A DNA stretch of 64,000 nucleotides from Actinacidiphila epipremni (lineage in GTDB: Bacteria > Actinomycetota > Actinomycetes > Streptomycetales > Streptomycetaceae): the NCBI RefSeq assembly GCF_012034175.1, contig NZ_JAATEJ010000004.1, forward strand, positions 281,418 to 345,417. Reading direction: 5' to 3'. Shown piece by piece: positions 1-7,928 of this stretch (position 1 is its first letter; every line of letters starts with the position of its first letter). A program made the position numbers and the translations under genes. The notes under the pieces were generated by a model, which saw only the letters and a program-made list of their open reading frames with translations, was not told where the DNA came from and made no database searches.

Positions 1-2267
1 TCATCGCGGAACACCGCCGGATCGCCGCGGAGTTGCGCGCCCTGGGCGACCCGGCGAAGGCGGCCGAGCTCGAATCCGCCCTCGCCGCCGCCCGCGAGGA
101 CACCGCGAGGTCGCTGCGCGACCGCCACGACCTCTACGAGGACGCCGGCGCGACCATCCGGCTCGGCCGCCACCGCTTCCCGGTCAACACCCAGCCCCTC
201 GACCTGGCGCTCATCCCGCACGGCGACACCCTCGCCTTCACGGTGACCGGCACGGATTACCTCCGGCGGCTGGCCGACCCGGCTTTCGCCGCGACCCGCG
301 CCTTCTGGTCCCGCCCGCTGCCGTCCGAGACGCCCGACCTCTACCGCGCGGAATACCTGGCGGCGAGCCTGCTCCTGAGGGCCCTCGCCGAGGGCGCGGG
401 CGGGGAGCCCGCTGGGCTCGTGCGGGATGCCGTGGGGCGGCGGGTGGACGAGGGGTATCAGCGGGGGGTGCACGACCGGGACGCCGTGGCCGTGCTCGGC
501 GCGTTGGCCGAAGCCGCCGCCGGGGCCGGGCTGCTGCGGTATCCGCCCGGGGTGCGGGCCGGCGCGCAGGTCTTCTGGGCGTACGGGACGACGGCGGAGG
601 GGCGGGCCGCCTGGACGACCCGGGCCCGGTCGCTCACCCGCGCGGCGGCGTTCGCCGGGCGGGCGGGGGCCGGGGGCGGGGCGTTGGAGGCGCTCGCCGG
701 GGAGATCGGGGCCGTCGCCCGGGAGTTCCTGGCCGGAGCCGGGCTCGGCGGGCTGGGGCAGGAGGGCGGGGTGGATCTGCTCGGGGAGTACCTGGTCGCC
801 GAACTCGCCGACGAGCGGCCCGGGTTCGTCGTAGGGCCGGCCGCGGAGGAGGTCGGGGCGCGGTTCGCCGCGGAGTTGGGCGGCGCGGACGCCGTGCCGT
901 ACAAGGACGTGCTCGGGGATCTGGACGCCCTCGGCGGTGACCTCGCCGCGCGCTGGCAGCTCGCCCTCGGCTGGCTCGGGCCCTTCGCGAGCGCGCACGG
1001 CGACCACCTGGAGGCCGCCGCCGCGCTGCTGTGCGGCACCACCCGCTACCCGGCCGGCGGCGACGTCCGGCTCACCGTCGAGGGCCTGCTCGGCTCGCAC
1101 CCCCGCGTCGTCGACGGCACGCTCACCCTCCGCCTCGACGAACTCCTCACCCGGGTCCGCCGGTTCGAGGCCGAGGAGCTGCCGGCGTACCGCGCGTACC
1201 AGCGGCAGCGCACCGCGCTGGTCAGCGCCGAACGGGAGCGGCTGCGACTCGACGCGTGCCGGCCGCGCCCGCTCACCGGCTTCGTCCGCAACCGGCTCAT
1301 CGACGAGGTGTACCTCCCGCTCGTCGGGGACAGCCTCGCCAAGCAGTTCGGCACCGCGGGCGGCCTGCTGATGCTGCTCTCGCCGCCCGGCTACGGCAAG
1401 ACGACGCTCGTCGAATACGTCGCCGCCCGGCTCGGGCTGGCCCTGGTCACCGTCTCCGGCCCGGCCCTCGGCACCGGCGTGACCTCGCTCGACCCGGACC
1501 GCGCCCCGGACGCGACCGCCCGACGCGAGGTCGAGAAGCTGGACTTCGCGCTCTCCCTCGGCTCCAACGTGCTGCTGCACCTGGACGACATCCAGCACAC
1601 CTCGCCCGAACTCCTCCAGAAGTTCATCCCGTTGTGCGACGCGACCCGCCGCATCGAGGGCGCCGGCGGCACGTACGAGCTGCGTGGCAAGCGCTTCGCT
1701 GTCTGCATGTCGGGCAACCCGTACACCGAGTCGGGCCGGCTCTTCCGGGTGCCGGACATGCTCGCGAACCGCGCGGACGTCTGGAACCTCGGGGACGTGC
1801 TCACCGGCAAGGAGGAGGTCTTCGCGCTCAGTTACGTCGAGAACGCGCTCACCGCCAACCCGGTGCTCGCCCCGCTCGCCGGCCGCGACCGCGCGGACCT
1901 CGCCCTGCTGCTGCGGCTCGCCGCCGCCGACCCCACGGCCCGCGCGGACGCGCTCACCTACCCGTACCAGCCGGACGAACTCGCCTCGGTCGTGGCCGTG
2001 TTGGGGCAGGCGCTGCATGTGCGGGACGTGCTGCTCGCCGTCAACGCGGCCTACATCGCCGCCGCCGCGCAGGACGCGGACGACGAGCCCTTCCGGCTCC
2101 AGGGCTCCTACCGGGACATGAACCGCCTCACCGCCCGCCTGCACCCCTCGCTCACCCGGGAGGACGTCGACGCGCTGATCACCGACCACTACCGCGCCGA
2201 GGCCCACACGCTCGCCTCGGGCGCCGCGACCGCGCTGCGCCGCCTCGCGGCGATCCGCCCGGCGTAG
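1..2267 (+). CDS. C-terminal part of a large AAA+ ATPase (DNA repair ATPase type), cut by window start
   Basis: The reading frame is open from the first bases of the window, so the true start lies upstream; a TTG near position 33 is not convincing as a start. The visible 750 residues begin with a charged helical stretch, continue through a variable region and end in an AAA+ domain. Walker A is SPPGYGKTT (about 1386-1412) and the Walker B-like motif is LLHLDDIQ (about 1570-1600). Actinobacterial proteins with this layout are very long (over 1500 residues) and are annotated as DNA repair ATPases with an N-terminal coiled coil, which would be off-window. The exact role is unproven. The gene ends 54 bp before the convergent CGNR gene. 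Confidence 0.75.
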   Translation, partial: IAEHRRIAAELRALGDPAKAAELESALAAAREDTARSLRDRHDLYEDAGATIRLGRHRFPVNTQPLDLALIPHGDTLAFTVTGTDYLRRLADPAFAATRAFWSRPLPSETPDLYRAEYLAASLLLRALAEGAGGEPAGLVRDAVGRRVDEGYQRGVHDRDAVAVLGALAEAAAGAGLLRYPPGVRAGAQVFWAYGTTAEGRAAWTTRARSLTRAAAFAGRAGAGGGALEALAGEIGAVAREFLAGAGLGGLGQEGGVDLLGEYLVAELADERPGFVVGPAAEEVGARFAAELGGADAVPYKDVLGDLDALGGDLAARWQLALGWLGPFASAHGDHLEAAAALLCGTTRYPAGGDVRLTVEGLLGSHPRVVDGTLTLRLDELLTRVRRFEAEELPAYRAYQRQRTALVSAERERLRLDACRPRPLTGFVRNRLIDEVYLPLVGDSLAKQFGTAGGLLMLLSPPGYGKTTLVEYVAARLGLALVTVSGPALGTGVTSLDPDRAPDATARREVEKLDFALSLGSNVLLHLDDIQHTSPELLQKFIPLCDATRRIEGAGGTYELRGKRFAVCMSGNPYTESGRLFRVPDMLANRADVWNLGDVLTGKEEVFALSYVENALTANPVLAPLAGRDRADLALLLRLAAADPTARADALTYPYQPDELASVVAVLGQALHVRDVLLAVNAAYIAAAAQDADDEPFRLQGSYRDMNRLTARLHPSLTREDVDALITDHYRAEAHTLASGAATALRRLAAIRPA

Positions 2268-2321
2268 GGGCCGCTACGGGGGCCGTCACCGGGGCCGCTG
2301 CGGGGCCGCTAGGGGGCTGGC

Positions 2322-2900
2322 TCAACGGGCCTGGCGGGCGCGGAAGGCCGCGGCCTTCGTACGGTTCTGGCACGCGGTGGAGCAGAACTGGCGGGCGGCG
2401 TTGCGGGAGGCGTCGGCGTAGACGCGGTCGCAGCCGGTGGCCGCGCACACGCCGAGCCGGCCCGCGAGGCCGCCGCCGAGCACCATCGCGACGCCGGTCG
2501 CGCAGCCGGCGCTCCACCCCACGGCGAAGGAGTCGTCCCGGCCGTGGAAGTGCACCCGCCACTCGCCCGTGCCGCCCTCCGTCTCGAACTTGTCGAGCTG
2601 CGGCCGGGCCCCGTTGGCGTCCAGCAGCGCGTTGAGCGCTTCTGCCGCGTCGTCCGTCCGCCCGCCGGCCAGCGCCTCGAACACCTCCCGCAACGCCCCC
2701 GCGGTCCGCCCCAGCCGCGCGATCTCCCCCTCGGCGAGGACCTGCCCGGCGGGCAGCCCCAACGCCTCCGCGAGCGCGGCCCCCAACTCGCCCCCGCGCG
2801 GCGCACGATACGGCCGTCCCCGCGCGGCCCCGTCCGTGGCGATGTTGACCAGCGCCGCGGCGGAGGCCAGCAGCACCTGCATGTGACTGTCGAAACGCAC
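2322..2900 (-). CDS. CGNR zinc-finger (ABATE-domain) putative transcription factor
   Basis: 192 residues, the usual size for the family. The N-terminal two thirds is the ABATE-type ligand-binding region. The C-terminus carries the treble-clef CGNR-type zinc finger: a Cys pair in VCAATGC, then FCSTAC followed by QNRTKAAAFRAR. Known family members are actinobacterial stress or metabolite-sensing regulators. The start is GTG at 2900, with GAGGGAG 11 nt upstream on the minus strand; ATG at 2882 is an alternative. It is divergent from the leader ORF/MFS pair, so it may control that transporter (inference). Confidence 0.85.
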   Translation of the reverse strand: MRFDSHMQVLLASAAALVNIATDGAARGRPYRAPRGGELGAALAEALGLPAGQVLAEGEIARLGRTAGALREVFEALAGGRTDDAAEALNALLDANGARPQLDKFETEGGTGEWRVHFHGRDDSFAVGWSAGCATGVAMVLGGGLAGRLGVCAATGCDRVYADASRNAARQFCSTACQNRTKAAAFRARQAR

Positions 2901-2940
2901 TTGACCGGTTACTCCCTCGGGCTTAACGTCATACCTGACG
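2901..2940 (+). promoter_or_regulatory. Candidate promoter with inverted repeat, upstream of the leader ORF/MFS pair
   Basis: TTGACC (2901-2906), a 17-bp spacer and TAACGT (2924-2929) give a plausible sigma-70-type promoter reading right. The -10 overlaps a perfect inverted repeat, CGTCA-tacc-TGACG (2927-2940), a likely operator. The divergent CGNR regulator is the obvious candidate binder (inference). Confidence 0.5.
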
Positions 2941-2975
2941 ATACCGCTTACGCCAGTGACGAGGGGAGCTCCCGT

Positions 2976-3299
2976 ATGCCCAGCCCCGCCCCCGCGACCC
3001 TCCGGGCGCGCAGCCGCCCGGCCCCCGGGGGCGTGCCCTCGCGGGTCGGGGCCGGCCCGGCGGTGGGGCGGGCGGCGGGAGGCGTGTCCTCGCGGGTCCG
3101 GGAGGATTCCGCGCCGTGCCGGGCGGCCGAAGGCGTGCCCTCGCGGGTCGGGGCCGACCCCGCGCCCGGCCGAGCGCCCGCAGGTGTGCCCCCGCGAGTC
3201 CCGCCCACCCCCGCGCCGGGCCGAGCGCCCGGGCGCGGGGCGCCAAGGGTGCCCGCCCGGCCCCCGGGTGCGTGGCCGGGCTCAAGGGGCTCCGGGTGA
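2976..3299 (+). CDS. Short repeat-coding leader ORF overlapping the MFS gene start
   Basis: A 107-codon frame. ATG 2976 has a strong GAGGGGAG (2961-2968) 7 nt upstream. The frame ends in TGA 3297-3299, which overlaps the GTG start (3296) of the MFS gene by four bases, the classic translational-coupling overlap. The middle is four 17-residue repeats (G-V-P-S-R-V...A-P-G-R-A-P), proline/arginine-rich and without recognisable fold. It could be a real coupled leader peptide, or the original N-terminus of the MFS gene displaced by repeat expansion and a frameshift. No function is claimed. Confidence 0.45.
   Translation: MPSPAPATLRARSRPAPGGVPSRVGAGPAVGRAAGGVSSRVREDSAPCRAAEGVPSRVGADPAPGRAPAGVPPRVPPTPAPGRAPGRGAPRVPARPPGAWPGSRGSG
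3030..3233 (+). repeat. Four tandem imperfect 51-bp repeats
   Basis: Units start at 3030, 3081, 3132 and 3183, each beginning GGCGTG or GGTGTG and keeping the 17-codon register. They lie between a good ribosome binding site and the MFS transporter. Because the unit is a multiple of three, copy-number change would lengthen or shorten the leader peptide without breaking its frame. Confidence 0.8.
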
Positions 3300-4465
3300 C
3301 GTTGCCGCGCCCCGTGAAAGTGCTGCTGGTCGCGCGGGTGGTCAATCGGGTCGGGGCGTTCTCCGTGCCCTTTCTCGCGGCGCTGCTCGCGGCGGATTAT
3401 CACGCCGGGCTCGCGTCCGCCGGGGTTGTCGCCGCCTTCTTCGGGGTCGCCTCGATTCCCTCGCGGCTGGTCGGCGGGCGGCTCGCCGCCGGGCTCGGGC
3501 GGCGGCGGACGATCGTCGCCGGGCTCGTCGGGTGCGCGCTCGCGCAGCTCGGGCTCGCGGGGGCGGGCTCGCTCCCGGTCGCCGCCGGGTGCGCGTTCGC
3601 CCTGGGGCTGGTCTTCGAGCTGTACGAGCCGCCGAGCCAGGCGCTCATCGCCGAACTCGCCGGGCCCGGCGGCCAGGAGCGGGCGTTCAGCCTCTTCAAC
3701 GCCGCCCTCGCGCTCGGCGGCATCGGCGCCGGGCTGCTCGCGGCGCTGCTCGGGCGCTGGGACCTGCGCTGGCTCTTCGTCGCCGACGCCGTGAGCTGCC
3801 TGCTGTGCGCCCTGCTCGTACGGCTCGCCGTCCCCGCGGACACCCGCCCCCGCGACCGGGACCGTACCGCCTCCGCCGCATCCCCCTGGCGGGACCCCGC
3901 GCTGCTGCTCATGCTCGCGCTCGGCACCGGATACGCCCTGCTCTACCTGCAGATCGTCACCGCGCTGCCGCTCAGCCTGCCCGCGCGCGGGCTGCACACC
4001 GCCGACGCGGGGCTGCTCTTCACCGTCTCCGCTGCGGCCGTCGTCGCCGGCCAACCCCTGCTGCGGCTGCGGCGCATCGCCGCGCTCGGCACCGCGACCG
4101 GGCTCGCCCTCGGCCATCTCCTCATCGCCGTCGGGCTGTTGGGCTACGCCGCCGCGACCACCCTCCCCACCGCCGCCGCGGCCACGATCCTCTGCGCACT
4201 CGGCGAACTCCTCGTCATGGGACGGGCGTACGGCGCCGTCGCCGCCCTCGCCCCGGCCGGCCAGGCCGACCGCTACCTCGCCGCCTTCGGCACCTGCTGG
4301 GGCTTCGGCGGTGTCGCCGCGCCGCTCGTCGCGACCCAACTCCTCACCCACGCCGGCCCCGTGGCCCTCTGGACGACCCTCGCCGCCCTCTCCCTCACCC
4401 TCACCGCCGCCCACCTCACCCTCCACCGCCCGGCGCCGACCCCGGAGTTGACGCCACCGAGCTGA
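3296..4465 (+). CDS. MFS transporter
   Basis: 389 residues from GTG 3296, chosen because AAGGGG (3284-3289) lies 6 nt upstream and because the preceding repeat-coding frame stops in the same four bases. The protein is hydrophobic throughout, with about 12 predicted membrane segments. A conserved-loop motif of the major facilitator superfamily, RLVGGRLAAGLGRRR, sits between helices 2 and 3. The N-terminus (LPRPVKVLLVARVVNRVG) is typical of streptomycete MFS exporters. The substrate is unknown. An upstream in-frame GTG/ATG extension into the repeat region (from 3116) is less likely. Confidence 0.85.
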   Translation: MTLPRPVKVLLVARVVNRVGAFSVPFLAALLAADYHAGLASAGVVAAFFGVASIPSRLVGGRLAAGLGRRRTIVAGLVGCALAQLGLAGAGSLPVAAGCAFALGLVFELYEPPSQALIAELAGPGGQERAFSLFNAALALGGIGAGLLAALLGRWDLRWLFVADAVSCLLCALLVRLAVPADTRPRDRDRTASAASPWRDPALLLMLALGTGYALLYLQIVTALPLSLPARGLHTADAGLLFTVSAAAVVAGQPLLRLRRIAALGTATGLALGHLLIAVGLLGYAAATTLPTAAAATILCALGELLVMGRAYGAVAALAPAGQADRYLAAFGTCWGFGGVAAPLVATQLLTHAGPVALWTTLAALSLTLTAAHLTLHRPAPTPELTPPS

Positions 4466-4565
4466 GCGCCGCCGCGGCCGTACCGCCGAGCCCGTGCGCG
4501 ACGCCGCAGGTTCATGCGGGGCCCATCTGGTGGGCACCCCGCGGATACCGGTCGGCGGAAACGTC

Positions 4566-5438
4566 ATGGGCATGGCCACTACTTCCTCTCGCGCCCTCGG
4601 GGCGGCCGGCGCAGCCGGTATCGCGCTCGCCGCGGCGTTCACGCTGCTCGCCCCCGCCACGCCGGCCTTCGCGGACTCCGACGCCAAGCCGACCTACGAG
4701 GTCAAGATCGACCTCACGGCGAGCGCGCTGGACTCCTCCCACGCGCCCCTCGCCGCCGTCAAGTCGGCGTTCGGGATCTCCGGTTCGGCGAAGGCACGGT
4801 CCTACGAGTACTTCGACACCTCCGCGCTGGGCCTCAACGCCCAGGGCTGGGACGTCCGGTTGCGGCACAAGTCCGGCAAGGACTTCGAGGAGAGCTACAA
4901 GAAGCGTTTCCCGGTCACCGGCGGCGACATCGGCGCCGCCCTCGACGAGGCGAACGACGCGGGCTTCGACAGCAGCGACACCAACTACGACGCCGAGGTC
5001 GACTGGGGCTACTCCAAGCAGACCCTGAGCTTCAGCAACGAGAAGAGCCACAGCGGCAGCGGCTACTCCGGCACCACGCTGCCCGCCGCGAGCACCGGCC
5101 GCTCCTGGCTGGTCGGCGAGATCCCCGGCAAGCTGGAGGACTGGAACTCCAAGAACTGGGGCAAGGACACGCTCTCGGCGTCCGCCGCCCACGGCCCCGT
5201 CACCTCGCAGGTGTGGGAGGGCGCGTGGGAGTCCTCCGACGACGCGAGCATCGAGGTGCTGCCGGTGCGCAACGCCGCCGGCACCGGCACCGAATACGTC
5301 GTCGAGGTGTCGTTCAAGGTCGACGACTACGCCGACGCCGCCGACCTGCACGCCGACGCGATCTCCGTCGCCGACGCGCACGGCTGGCTCTACCACGGCG
5401 ACATCCTCAAGACGCAGCTCATCCTCGACCGCTACTGA
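4566..5438 (+). CDS. Secreted CYTH-like (triphosphate-tunnel-fold-like) protein
   Basis: 290 residues from ATG 4566 (an in-frame ATG at 4494 has no support). The signal peptide is clear: a hydrophobic run, then AFA|D around residue 36. The mature part starts with YEVKIDL, then EYFDTSALGLNAQGWDVRLR and YKKRF. This resembles the order of CYTH-domain motifs: an E-x-K strand, yFDT..L, lRlR, and K.R. CYTH enzymes act on triphosphates or thiamine/polyphosphate and are normally cytosolic, so a secreted version is unusual. The catalytic charge pattern is incomplete, so activity is uncertain; it may be a binding protein. Confidence 0.6.
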   Translation: MGMATTSSRALGAAGAAGIALAAAFTLLAPATPAFADSDAKPTYEVKIDLTASALDSSHAPLAAVKSAFGISGSAKARSYEYFDTSALGLNAQGWDVRLRHKSGKDFEESYKKRFPVTGGDIGAALDEANDAGFDSSDTNYDAEVDWGYSKQTLSFSNEKSHSGSGYSGTTLPAASTGRSWLVGEIPGKLEDWNSKNWGKDTLSASAAHGPVTSQVWEGAWESSDDASIEVLPVRNAAGTGTEYVVEVSFKVDDYADAADLHADAISVADAHGWLYHGDILKTQLILDRY

Positions 5439-5467
5439 GCCCGCCGTCCCCACCGCTGTCCCGCGCC

Positions 5468-5493
5468 GGGGCCCGTCCGGGAGGCCGGGCCCC
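5468..5493. terminator. Bidirectional hairpin between convergent genes
   Basis: GGGGCCCG (5468-5475) pairs with CGGGCCCC (5486-5493) across a 10-nt loop, between the stop of the secreted CYTH-like gene and the stop of the PAP2 gene. There is no U-tract, as is usual in streptomycetes. Confidence 0.65.
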
Positions 5494-5495
5494 CT

Positions 5496-6089
5496 TCACA
5501 CCGGCGCCGCGGACAGCAGCGAGCGCAGCCGGGTCCCGCGCAGCCGCACCACCGCCGGCGCGGCCCGCCGCGAGGCCAGGGCCAGTGGCCAGGCCACCAG
5601 CGCGCCCAGCGCCAGCGCCGCCAGCACGTCGTGCGGATAGTGCACGCCGATCCACACCCGGGACGCCCCCATGAGCAGCGCGAGCGGCAGCGCGTACAGC
5701 CCCGCCCGGCGCCAGGCCGGCAGCAGCGCCACCGCCGCTGCCGCGGCGATCGCGGTGTGGTTGCTGGGGAAGGCGTAGTCGCCGAGCGCCGGGCACGCCT
5801 CCAGCGTCGCGGTGTGCAGCGTGCGGCAGGGCCGCTGCTCGGCGACGGCCGACTTCACGCCGTCGTTGACGAGGAAGACGGCGGCGACGACGAGCGGCAC
5901 GCACAGCGCCGCCGCCATCCGCTCGGCGTCCCCGTGCCGGGCCCGCCACCACGCCAGCAGCATCAGGGCGGCGAAGAGGCCGAGGCCGTAGTCGCTGAAG
6001 GCGCGCACGGCCTCGTCGAGGGGCTGCGGGGTGCGCTGGGCGAGGTCGGTGATCCAGCGGTACGCGCCGGCGTCCACACGGGAGTTCAC
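5496..6089 (-). CDS. PAP2-family membrane phosphatase
   Basis: 197 residues with several membrane spans and all three PAP2 phosphatase signatures: K-x6-RP (KSAVAEQRP), PSNH, and SR-x5-H-x3-D (SRVWIGVHYPHD). The GTG start at 6089 has GGGAGGG close upstream. It overlaps the DedA stop by four bases (GTGA), so translation is coupled. In other bacteria such enzymes dephosphorylate undecaprenyl pyrophosphate or phosphatidic acid. The pairing with a DedA protein suggests lipid-carrier recycling at the outer face of the membrane (inference). Confidence 0.88.
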   Translation of the reverse strand: MNSRVDAGAYRWITDLAQRTPQPLDEAVRAFSDYGLGLFAALMLLAWWRARHGDAERMAAALCVPLVVAAVFLVNDGVKSAVAEQRPCRTLHTATLEACPALGDYAFPSNHTAIAAAAAVALLPAWRRAGLYALPLALLMGASRVWIGVHYPHDVLAALALGALVAWPLALASRRAAPAVVRLRGTRLRSLLSAAPV

Positions 6090-6796
6090 CGTCCCTCCCG
6101 CGTGCCGGCCGGGACCTGCGTACGGTCCGGGGCGGGGCGGGCGCGGAGCAGTTCGCGTATCAGGGGCGCCGGCGAGGCCAGGACGATCAGGGCGACGATC
6201 GGCAGCAGGTACGTGTCGACGTGCGGGACCGACGAGCCGAGGCCGTACCCGGCGAGGACCAGGCCCGTACTCCACACCGCCCCGCCGGCGACCTGCCAGC
6301 GGGTGAAGACGCGTACGGGCACGCCGAGCGCGCCGGCGAGCGGGTTGAGGACGGTGCGGACCACGGGGACGAAGCGGGCCAGGACGACGGCCTTGGCGTG
6401 GCCGTAGCGCTCCAGCAGGCCGGCGGCGCGGGCGGCGCCCTCGTGGAGCCTGCGGCTGCGGCTGCGGGCCAGCAGCGCGGGGCCGGAGCGGCGGCCGAGG
6501 ACGTAACCCGTCTGGGCGCCCAGCAGCGCGCCGGCCAGGGCGGCGAGGAGGACCTGCCACAGGGAGAGGTGGACGGTGCCGGAGGCGCCATGTGCGCCGG
6601 GGACGCACAGCAGGCCCGCGGTGAACAGGAGGGAGTCGCCGGGGAGGAAGAAGCCGATGAGCAGGCCGGTCTCGGCGAACATCACGACGGCGATGCCGAG
6701 CGCGCCGAAGGAGGACAGGAGGGAGGTGGCGTCGAGGACGTTCACCGCCTCGTTCACCGCCTCGTTCAGTGCGAGGTTCACGGTGGGCAGGGGCAT
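6086..6796 (-). CDS. DedA/VTT-family membrane protein
   Basis: 236 residues. After a short N-terminal stretch with a duplicated NEAV motif come the DedA/VTT core motifs: ETGLLIGFFLPGDSLL (about 40-57) and RFVPVVRTVLNPLAG-type amphipathic re-entrant helices with conserved Arg and Pro. DedA proteins such as UptA translocate undecaprenyl phosphate. The coupled downstream PAP2 phosphatase fits a pyrophosphate removal plus flipping operon. ATG 6796 is preceded by GAGAGGG. The gene is divergent from the BlaI-like gene and shares its operator region, so BlaI control is plausible. Confidence 0.88.
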   Translation of the reverse strand: MPLPTVNLALNEAVNEAVNVLDATSLLSSFGALGIAVVMFAETGLLIGFFLPGDSLLFTAGLLCVPGAHGASGTVHLSLWQVLLAALAGALLGAQTGYVLGRRSGPALLARSRSRRLHEGAARAAGLLERYGHAKAVVLARFVPVVRTVLNPLAGALGVPVRVFTRWQVAGGAVWSTGLVLAGYGLGSSVPHVDTYLLPIVALIVLASPAPLIRELLRARPAPDRTQVPAGTREGR

Positions 6797-6867
6797 GACG
6801 GGGGAGCCCTCTCATAATGGGGTCCGGTGGGGCGCCGCCGGTCACGTCGGTGGGGCGCCACTGCCGA

Positions 6868-6900
6868 CTACAGTCATGTAGACGGTCTACAGCACTGTAG
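6868..6900. promoter_or_regulatory. Two tandem BlaI/MecI-type operators
   Basis: CTACA-gtca-TGTAG (6868-6881) and CTACA-gcac-TGTAG (6887-6900) are two perfect 14-bp dyads spaced 19 bp centre to centre. TACA/TGTA cores are the hallmark of BlaI/MecI/CopY-family operators. They sit 27 bp upstream of the BlaI-like start and between it and the divergent DedA/PAP2 operon, so autoregulation and control of both directions are likely. Confidence 0.8.
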
Positions 6901-6926
6901 ACGAATGAGCGGGAAGGAGCGATTCC

Positions 6927-7928
6927 ATGCCGGAGGCTCACGGGGGCCGTGCGGCTCGCGGGGCTCGCGGGGCGCGTGCCGCCCACGCGCCCCAGCCGGC
7001 CCATGAAGCCCGGGAGGCCCACGAGGCCCCCGAGGCCGCGGCCTCGGCGCGCCGCCCGTCGGGCGAACTGGAGGCCAGCGTGCTGGCCGCGCTGTGGGCG
7101 GCGGACGGCCGCCCGCTCACCCCCGCGGACGTGCAGCGCGACCTCGTCGCCGCGCTCGGCGCGGACCTCGCCCGTACGACCGTCACGACGATCCTCGCCC
7201 GCCTCCACGACAAGGGCGCCGTCAGCCGCACCCGCGCCGGCCGCGGCTACGCCTACCTCCCCGCCCAGGACCCTCCCGGCCTCGCCGCCCGCCGCATGCG
7301 CACGGAGCTCGACAAATCCGCGGAGGGCCAGCGCGGCACGGTCCTGGCCCGCTTCGTCTCCGAACTCGACCCGGCGGACGAACGCCTCCTCCGCGAACTG
7401 CTGGCGCAAGCCTCGCAGCCGGACCCGGGCCCGCCCCCCGCCTCGGGGGCGAACCCGGCGGGGCGGCACGCGGCCGACTCCGCCGGGCCGCCCGGCGCGG
7501 GCGGTACGGGCGCCGGCGGGCGGGGCGCGTCCGCCGCCGCGGGGACGGGCCCGCACGGGGCGAGCGCGGGAGCGGGCGGGGTGTCGCCGGCCGCCGAGGT
7601 GGCCGGCGGGCCGGGCGTCTCCTCCGCCGCGGGCGCGAGCGCGGGCTTGCCCGGCGCGGCTGCGGAGGTGGCCGCGGGGCCGGGCGCGGGGTCACCCGGC
7701 GCGGGGCTCGGCGAGACCCCGCCCGCCGCGGGGGCGGGCGGGGCGCCGGCCCCCACGGAATCCGGCGCGTGGCCCGGCGGCGGGGCGTCCGCCCTCGGGT
7801 CCACCGGGTACGCCGCCGGACCGGCTGCGGAAGCCGATGCCGCCGGATCGGCCCCCGGGTCCGACGGCGGGGCCGGCGCCGGCATCGACGCGCGCCGGGG
7901 CGGCGACCTCGGGGGTGAGGCGGGGTGA
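6927..7928 (+). CDS. BlaI/MecI-family repressor with long low-complexity C-terminal tail
   Basis: 333 residues against about 120-140 for the family. After a 45-residue Ala/Arg/His-rich lead, the winged helix lies at about 48-115 (GELEASVLAALW...TTVTTILARLHDKG...RAGRGYAY). The dimerisation helices then end near residue 165 (ERLLRELLAQA). The remaining ~165 residues are Ala/Gly/Pro repeats with no fold. ATG 6927 has AAGGAG 8 nt upstream. The stop overlaps the M56 start (GTGA), as in bla regulator pairs where the membrane peptidase inactivates the repressor. Confidence 0.85.
   Translation: MPEAHGGRAARGARGARAAHAPQPAHEAREAHEAPEAAASARRPSGELEASVLAALWAADGRPLTPADVQRDLVAALGADLARTTVTTILARLHDKGAVSRTRAGRGYAYLPAQDPPGLAARRMRTELDKSAEGQRGTVLARFVSELDPADERLLRELLAQASQPDPGPPPASGANPAGRHAADSAGPPGAGGTGAGGRGASAAAGTGPHGASAGAGGVSPAAEVAGGPGVSSAAGASAGLPGAAAEVAAGPGAGSPGAGLGETPPAAGAGGAPAPTESGAWPGGGASALGSTGYAAGPAAEADAAGSAPGSDGGAGAGIDARRGGDLGGEAG

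Noticed and set aside
1031..2635. 534-codon frame overlapping the AAA+ ATPase gene
   Set aside because: Arg/Pro-rich shadow in the +1 frame, without domain; the ATPase frame has Walker motifs.
3030..3233. 51-bp repeats as integration or iteron origin
   Set aside because: They are GC-rich, keep a codon register and have no Rep gene or AT-rich unwinding region nearby.
5496..7556. Single 686-codon minus-strand frame covering PAP2 and beyond
   Set aside because: Only the last 197 codons are PAP2; the rest is the shadow of the DedA and BlaI genes. GTG 6089 has a good ribosome binding site and overlaps the DedA stop.
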